This document shows positions 57,434-64,000 of a stretch of 64,000 nt of DNA, one piece after another (positions within the stretch are counted from its first letter, which is position 1; each line of letters starts with the position of its first letter). Made by a program: the position numbers and the translations under genes. This DNA is from Mikania micrantha (taxonomy: Eukaryota; Streptophyta; Magnoliopsida; Asterales; Asteraceae): the NCBI GenBank assembly GCA_009363875.1, contig CM018693.1, forward strand, positions 73,764,986 to 73,828,985, written 5' to 3'. The notes below the pieces were generated by a model. The model was given only the letters and a program-made list of their open reading frames with translations. It searched no databases and was not told the origin of the DNA.

Positions 57434-57931
57434 CTGAGAAAACATGTAAATCAAGTCAACACAAAGGTTGGTGCATAACACAGGTTTAAGCATTCACAAT
57501 GTTTAAAACAACAGTTTGAATATCAAGTTTGCAGATAACATAATCACACATGCATAGTCATGATAGCTAGTCATTTGTACTATTGACATAAGTGGTCGAC
57601 ACCGAAGCTGACGATTGCCACGCTATAGCATGTTTTTGCCTTGCCACTATTGTCTAGCACAAACAATAGTAATGTGTGTTTGGTCAGTCAAACACCTGCG
57701 TAGATCCCATCTACCAAGTGAGGTTTGTCAAACCTAATAGATCTATTTCCAACTACCCCGCTTTGCTCTACGGCAAACTAAACGGTTCGAAGTGTGTAAG
57801 GACTTGTAAATGCTATGTTGTCACATAATGTAAACAGCTAACTCATGCAAGTGATATGTATCTAAAAAGTGTTTGTTGCACATGTTTTCTCCCCCAAAAC
57901 AGTTAAAATAAGAAAGGGGCCGTGTACGCAC
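57434..57931 (-). other. predicted leader intron inside LTR C
   Basis: Donor AAAG|GTGCGT at 57931 and acceptor TTTTCTCAG|G ending at 57434, giving 498 nt. The left LTR copy has the same sites (54694 to 54200). The surrounding words match A. Confidence 0.45.
57597..57777 (-). other. hairpin cluster in the LTR leader (family C)
   Basis: Stems: ACTATTG/CAATAGT (57646-57670), GTGTTTG/CAAACAC (57676-57695), GTAGAT/ATCTAC (57700-57714), AGGTTT/AAACCT (57721-57735), palindrome AATAGATCTATT, and TTTGC/GCAAA (57762-57777). The left copy has the same stems at 54411-54542. Confidence 0.55.
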
Positions 57932-58330
57932 CTTTGATTATTTGCAGAATGATCAAACACTCGTGAACTTGCGTAGAAAGTCCTCTACGAAGAATCTGTG
58001 TTTAAACAATAACTTAGTGTTATTCGAATAGTCGTTTTGTGCTTGAAATCACATACGTGTCAACACACGTATGTTAAAATGTTAGGAATGTGCATACGTA
58101 TGTACGCGTGCCTTTGAAATCGTTTAAATAAAATCATATAATGGTTTATGATTTTATTTAAATAAGCGTAATCATACGCGATTACGTTTCCGGTCTAAAA
58201 TGTGAATTTTATCATTCTAATTAGTTCGGGATGAAATTCTGGTTCCAACGCAATTTGAACGGATCGAAACGGAGTCAGAATGAAGAAGTTATGAGTTAAA
58301 ACCAAAATTTAGTTTCAATTTCAAAAACCA

Positions 58331-58401
58331 ACAGAGGCAGGGTTCGAACCCCTGACCTCTGGTTCACACGCCCATACTCCCACCAGTTGCTCTATCTCTA
58401 C
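58331..58401 (-). ncRNA. tRNA-like sequence inside LTR C
   Basis: On the element strand, TAGAGCAACTGG fits a Pol III A box at 11 of 12 positions. GGTTCGAACCC, starting 44 nt later, fits a B box at 10 of 11, the spacing found in real tRNAs. A perfect T-arm (CAGGG, loop GTTCGAA, CCCTG) is present. Acceptor and anticodon stems are imperfect. It is probably a tRNA relic or a Pol III promoter captured by the LTR, and not an active tRNA gene. Confidence 0.55.
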
Positions 58402-59744
58402 ATTTGCAATTAACCTTGGTTTTACATAGTTTTAACAATAAGTCGACTGATTCCCCTTTGATTATTCATTCGAACCAAATGGTTCCAATTGACCTTCGAT
58501 TCAAACCCGATCAGTCTCAGAATCATAGGGCTTTGACTCGGAGAACCCAATCGAGTTCAACCATGCATCCAATTTGATAAATCATCAACTTAAATCATTG
58601 AAACCCGATTGTTCTTAGTTTCGAACATTAACCGTTTATTCCTTAATACAAAATCATCAAATTCGATCATCTTTTGCTCAAAATTCATGGTATTTTCACT
58701 TAACTAACATTTTCGAAGTTGTCTGAACTAATTAATTTGAATACCATACCCAATTGAATCGTAACCCCCAAACCGATTTGTGTTAAAACCCTAGAACTCG
58801 AATACTATTACCTTGATGCTATAAGATGAAATTGACATGTGCTTATGCTTAGTCGAACACGTCTGAAACTAAAGGTACTAGTTAATTTCGTTTTCGAATT
58901 CGTTTGATTACAAACCCCCAAAACGGTTTACTACAAGAACCCTAGTTATTGAATTCGTAGCATTCGATGATATCAATCAAAATTGACTTAGGTTTAACCT
59001 TAGTCGATCTCTTCTGAAGCTACCCATATCATTTGATTTGATTCTTAAAACCATTTAAACAAAAATCCCCAATTCGTTCACACGAAGAACCCTAGAAACT
59101 AAAACTCATCTTATTCGATATTAAAAGCCGAAATTGAGACGTGGTTATCCTTAATCGGCTCTTTTAGGTTGTGTAGGTGTCGAGCATTACCTGGATTGAC
59201 TTCGAATTGGTGTAGATCGAGTAATGGGTTGGATTTCGGCCACCTCCCAATCGTTTTCTTCAATCCAAAGCTTCTTAGATCGAATTGATGAATGTTACAG
59301 ACTCTAAAAGGGCCGACTAGAGTCTCTGAATGATTGATTTCGCGAATTATGATCGGGATAATTGATTTTGATAAATAAAAGTTTCGGTTACGACCTTTAG
59401 TTATCATCCCAGTTAAATTCGACTGATTAATGTGTTGATAACGCATGTGGACGATTAATAATCATCAATGGGATGATTAGTAGTGATTTAATTTGAATGT
59501 AACCGACTATTAAGGTGAAATTCGACCTTTGCATGTTAAACCAAACGAATTTTGACTTGGAAAGTCAAAATTAGGGCTTTTACTAGTTATAAATACAATC
59601 ATTATAATTTTTGATATTTACAACATTATAGAGTTCGATTAAAGCCCTTGTAGATTGTTTTTGTTCGATTTCACATCCTTTCGGTTAGTTTCTGGTTAAC
59701 GGAGTTAATCCGGAATACCGAATTGTCACTAATCGGCCAATTGG

Positions 59745-59945
59745 AATATTATTGGGCTCGATTAATCCATTTGGGCCTCATAAATACAATTGGGCCTACC
59801 TTGGGCTCATTGGGCCTACCTTGGGCCTACTTTGGCCTTATTGGGTCTACTTGGGCCTCATTGGCCTTCCTTGGTTTCATTGGGCCTAACTGGGCCTTAT
59901 TGGGCCTAACTTCTATTCAATTGGGCCTCATAGGATACAATTGGA
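59745..59945 (+). repeat. TGGGCC cluster in LTR C
   Basis: About eleven TGGGCC/TGGGCT words occur in 200 bp near the U3 end. The E LTR has the reverse form (GGCCCA) at 62620-62730, as expected for its opposite orientation. Confidence 0.75.
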
Positions 59946-59991
59946 CCTACGAGGTTTAACGAAGTTAATTCGAAAATATCGGATTGTCACA

Positions 59992-62046
59992 GTACGATAA
60001 TTCCTTGGTTTGGCGGGTTATTACCGACGATTCATTGAGGGATTCTCAAAGATCGCTCAACCACTTACAGCTCTTACACATAAGGGAACGAAGTATAACT
60101 GGACGGATAAACAGGAAGCTGCATTCCAGTTATTGAAACAGAAACTCTGCAGTGCACCGATTCTGTCCTTACCGGAAGGGACGGAAGACTTTGTGGTGTA
60201 TTGTGATGCATCTGCACAGGGTTTGGGATGTGTATTGATGCAACGTGATAAAGTGATTGCTTATGCTTCAAGGCAACTACGACCACACGAAAAGAATTAC
60301 ACTACTCATGACTTGGAGTTAGGAGCAGTGGTTTTTGCTTTGAATATTTGGAGGCATTACCTGTATTGAACTAAGTGTACCATTTACACTGATCATAAGA
60401 GTTTGCAACATATCTTTGATCAGAAGGAGCTGAATATGAGACAACGACGATGGGTTGAGTTGTTGAACGACTACGAATGCGCGATTAAGTATCACCCGGG
60501 AAAAGCTAATGTAGTAGCTGATGCTTTAAGCAGAAAAGACACTTCAACAAGACAGGTTCGCGCACTTATGATGACAATACATACTGACTTACCTGACAAG
60601 GTACGCAGTGCTCAGTTTGAAGCTTTGAAAAAGGAAAACTTGGTACAGGAATCCTTACGAGGAATGGAAGAACAATTGGATGTTAAACCTGATGGGATTT
60701 ATTATTTCACCAATCGACTGTGGATACCTTTGTACGGAGATTTGAGGGAACTCGTGATGGATGAAGCACACAAGTCTAGATATTCAGTCCATCCGGGGTC
60801 AGACAAGATGTATCATGACTTGAAGGCACTGTATTGGTGGCCTCACATGAAAGCTGACATTGCTAAGTACGTTAGCAAATGTTTGACTTGTTCGAAAGTC
60901 AAGGTTGAATATCAGAAGCCATCTGGTTTACTACAACAACCAGAGATACCGATGTGGAAATGGGAACAGATTTCGATGGATTTCATTACTAAGTTACCCC
61001 GTACACCGAGTGGTTGTGATACGATATGGGTAATTGTCGATCGATTAATTAAATCTGCACATTTCTTAGCAATCAAGGAAACCGACAAGATGGAGAAACT
61101 GACTCGTATTTACATCAAGGAAGTGGTAGCACGGCATGGCGTGCCAATCTCCATCATATCAGATCGGGATGCTCGATTTACTTCCAACTTTTGGAAATCA
61201 CTTCATAAGTCATTGGGAACTCGTTTGGAAATGAGTACCGCATATCATCCGCAGACAGACGGTCAAAGTGAACGTACGATTCAAACGCTCGAGGATATGT
61301 TACGAGCTTGTGTCATTGATTTTGGTGACAGCTGGGAAAATCACTTACCGTTAGTGGAATTCTCTTACAACAATAGTTATCATACAAGTATTCAGGCGGC
61401 ACCGTTTGAAGCTTTGTATGGTCGTAAATGTCATTCACCAGTTTGCTGGGCTGAAATTGGTGACAGTCAGATTACAGGTCCTGAACTAGTGCACGAGACG
61501 ACAGAGAAGATAGTTCAAATCCGGAACCGTATGGCAGCGGCTCGGGATCGACAGAAGAGTTATGCTGACAAACGTCGTAAGCCGTTGGAATTTCAAGTAG
61601 GAGACCGAGTTCTTCTAAAGGTATTACCTTGGAAAGGTGTGATACGATTTGGCAAGCGCGGGAAGCTTAGTCCACGTTACGTAGGACCTTTTGAGATTCT
61701 GAAAAGGATTGGTCCGGTTGCGTATCAACTCAAATTACCGGATGAACTCAGTGGAGTTCATGATGTCTTTCACGTATCGAATTTAAAGAAATGTCTTTCT
61801 GATGAGACATTGATTGTACCATTGGAAGAAATACAAGTGGATGAACAGTTACGATTTATTGAAGAACCAGCAGAAATCATGGACCGAGAGGTCAAACAAC
61901 TTAAGCAAAGCAAGATTCCGATAGTCAAAGTTCGGTGGAATTCAAGACGTGGTCCTGAATTCACATGGGAACGGGAAGATCAAATGATGAAGAAGTATCC
62001 TCATTTGTTCAAAACAGCAACTACAAACATTGAGAGCACACGTTAA
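59992..62046 (+). pseudogene. pol fragment of gypsy E: RNase H, integrase, chromodomain
   Basis: The sequence enters mid-pol at VR*FLGLAGYYRRF, where the usual glutamine codon has become TAA (59998-60000). RNase H runs on (YCDAS about 60200), with one more stop at 60367 (a glycine codon in relatives). From 60403 the frame is open for 547 residues: the end of RNase H (YHPGKANVVADALS), integrase HHCC (about 60765-60890), the DDE core (SMDFITKLP, ISDRDARF, YHPQTDGQSER), GPF, and a chromodomain ending at 62046. It is close to family A but distinct. The 5' half of E is missing because LTR C abuts it. Confidence 0.9.
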
Positions 62047-62560
62047 ATTTCGGGACGAAATTTCCTTCAACAAGGGGATGACGTGATGTTTCACACATCA
62101 ACACTGCAAATTTCAAACTGTAAGCACAAACACTTTATTCAATTGGTTTTGTTATAAACATTTGTGCTACATTACATTTTATACATTTTATGTGCTACAT
62201 CTCATATGTTACATGTTATGGTAGTACACGCATGATTAGTTACACACATTTTGCTATGTGCGGGGTTGCATAGTACAAACAGTTACAGACACTCACTATG
62301 TGTGAGGTTACACAGCACAGTATGATCAAACACAAACAGTCACAGTTAGGTGAACTAACTAGTGTACACACAAACAGTCACATTGAACGATCACATTTAG
62401 TTGTGATGTTGCAAGCATTAGATTTTGTGTGTGAATACACACAAGCATATGGAATGATCAAACCACACTAACACGTACGATTTAAACTTGTAAGTAGTTT
62501 CCTAACTACTCCTAACATTTACTAATTTTCGGGACGAAAATTCTTTCAACAAGGGGATGA
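62045..62560 (+). promoter_or_regulatory. E 3' region with two hairpin/polypurine modules
   Basis: The TAA stop (62044-62046) runs into AAATTTCG-GGA-CGAAATTT (62045-62063), followed by TTCAACAAGGGGATGACG. A second set, AATTTTCG-GGA-CGAAAATT (62524-62542), and TTCAACAAGGGGATGA end at 62560, directly before the LTR. About 460 bp without an ORF lies between. Confidence 0.8.
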
Positions 62561-64000
62561 TGTGACAATTAGGTATTTTCGAATTAACCTCGTTAACTGA
62601 AAATAACGAAATCATAAATATGAGGCCCAAGGTAGGCCCAATTGTAAATATGAGGCCCAAGGTAGGCCCAATTGTATTTATGAGGCCCAAAAGGATTAAT
62701 CTAGCCCAACAATGTTCTAAGTGGCCCAATTAGTGACAATTCGGCAATTCGGATTAACTCCGTTAACTATGGAATAAACCGAAATGTTATGTAATCGAAC
62801 AAAATCAAACCTAAAGGGCTAGAATCAAACAAAATCAGTTCCAAAGTGATTAATTTACGAAGATCAAACTTGTAAGTGATTGTTGGTATCAATTTTGACT
62901 TTTACAAGTCAAAATTCGGCCAAATTTTTAATTGAGTTCGAATTTCACATTAAATATATGTAAAAACCAAAATTAATTGCCCTTAATCATTCTATTGATG
63001 ATTACTAACAGGTTACATACGTTATGGAACTATTAATCGTAAAATTAAACTCATAAACGACCCTTGGTGTTTAAACCGTTACCAAAGGATATGAATACCT
63101 CACAATTCGATCTCATTTCATGTAATTGAACCTTCTTACATTATAATCGGCACATTCAGAGATCATTACAACCAACAATTAGATTCCAAGGTGCTCGAGC
63201 AGAAGAATTCGATCCGGGTGTAGTCGAACTCAAGCTAAAAATCGATCTCCATCAATTCTATATCAAATCACGTAAGTATTCACTCCTAAACAATCTAAAG
63301 TGGCCGAATAAGGTTAAACACATGCTAATTTTGGTCCTTAACATCGAATTATATGAGCATGAATTCTAGGGTTTCTCATTGAAAACGATTTGGGGGTTTT
63401 CGAACAAACAAGTGTTAAAATCAAATTGGTTGATACCATTAGCTTCAGAAGATTCCGATTTAAGTTTAACCTAAGTCAATTTCATGATTCAATAACGAAT
63501 TGATTAAGTTCGATTGCTAGGGTTCTTGAATAAAGATGGTTTGGGGGTTTTGATCCAAATGAGTTATAAAATCCAATTAAACAACACTGAAATGTTCGTA
63601 ATTCATCTTAGATTGAAAACAATGTATCAATTTCAGAATGTTGCAGCAAATTATACGATTTCAAATTCTAGGGCTCGTGTGTTTAAACGAATTGGGGATT
63701 TTGGGTTAATAGGGCTCGATATTAAAATTAAATCTACCAGAAAGTTTCGAAATATCATTCTTAATGAAAACCCTATGAATCAGGAACCTATTGATCATCA
63801 ATTCGACTGATTTGATGCGGGACTTAGGGAACTCGAGTTCGAACATGTTCATACTCGATTAATTGAGTTGCAATGAATAATTGTTCGAATTAAAATCATC
63901 CTTAGGGTCGGTTGGATGCCAGGAACAGAACCCATATGTTTTCAGGATCGATCGAGATCGAATCGGGTCTCAATTGAAGCTCATTTGTTTCGGGTTAGTA
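62561..64000 (+). repeat. 3' LTR of gypsy E, cut by the window end
   Basis: Begins TGTGACAATTAGGTATTTTCG and aligns with the U3 start of LTR C in the opposite orientation, including GGCCCA words and the CGTTAACT blocks. The short ORF at 63514-63810 is without a recognisable domain. At least 1440 bp are present. Confidence 0.88.

Larger units (their letters stand above)
57129..59991 (-). repeat. full 5' LTR of gypsy family C
   Basis: The 2863-bp LTR, in element sense, begins TGTGACAATCCGATATTTTCG and ends GGGGGTGTGACA. It has a GGCCCA cluster near its start (59745-59945), a tRNA-like segment (58331-58401), the predicted leader intron (57434-57931) and the hairpin cluster (57597-57777). The right edge abuts pol of E at 59992 with no duplication matching the left side. 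Confidence 0.9.

Noticed and set aside
53888..59996. Element C as one insertion with its own target duplication
   Set aside because: The flanks AAGGG and GTACG do not match, and an internal joint with filler is present. A fusion of two insertions fits better.

Overview
The window looks like repeat-rich nuclear DNA of a eudicot plant. The Gag and Pol proteins resemble retrotransposon families common in Asteraceae (daisy family), but that placement is inferred from protein style and no host gene confirms it. About 90% of the sequence is LTR retrotransposons, many nested in one another. There are no rRNA genes, CRISPR arrays or bacterial features. The only host-gene traces are two weak exon candidates on the minus strand, at 23563-23629 and 3260-3319.

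Layout. (1) 1-570 is the 3' end of a long gypsy LTR (family B). (2) 571-4026 is unique-looking, AT-rich DNA. (3) 4032-23552 is a Ty3/gypsy chromovirus array (family A, Tekay-like) in the order LTR-internal-LTR-internal-LTR. It reads on the minus strand, is bounded by one perfect 5-bp duplication (GATAA) and shares its middle LTR. Copy 1 is open for a 1520-residue Gag-Pol once a predicted 101-nt gag intron is removed; copy 2 has a nonsense codon. (4) 24853-26630 is a truncated copy (F') of a small non-autonomous LTR element. (5) 27507-50066 is a decayed Ty1/copia element (G, minus strand). It is split by a 13.1-kb gypsy element B (29576-42680) and, in its LTR, by a 4.9-kb non-autonomous element F (44934-49820, perfect AATAT duplication). 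(6) 50067-51459 is the 3' end of a second copia copy (H) that shares its LTR with G. (7) 51460-53892 is a copia element D (LTR, primer site, broken gag). (8) 53893-59991 is gypsy family C on the minus strand: gag, an extra acidic ORF and a 2.9-kb LTR, with pol deleted. (9) 59992-64000 is the 3' part of a plus-strand relative, E (RNase H, integrase, chromodomain, 3' LTR).

The most interesting signal is a shared RNA-level architecture in the gypsy families. A, B and C each have a matching pair of splice-like sites inside the LTR, and A has a further intron inside gag whose removal restores the reading frame exactly. The predicted LTR intron of A and C holds a chain of hairpins at equivalent positions, with stems kept by paired base changes. 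The pol stop codon of A, B and E overlaps or abuts a conserved hairpin beside the polypurine tract, and A and E carry that module twice. The C LTR also contains a tRNA-like sequence with Pol III-type boxes. All splicing and folding claims are predictions from sequence.
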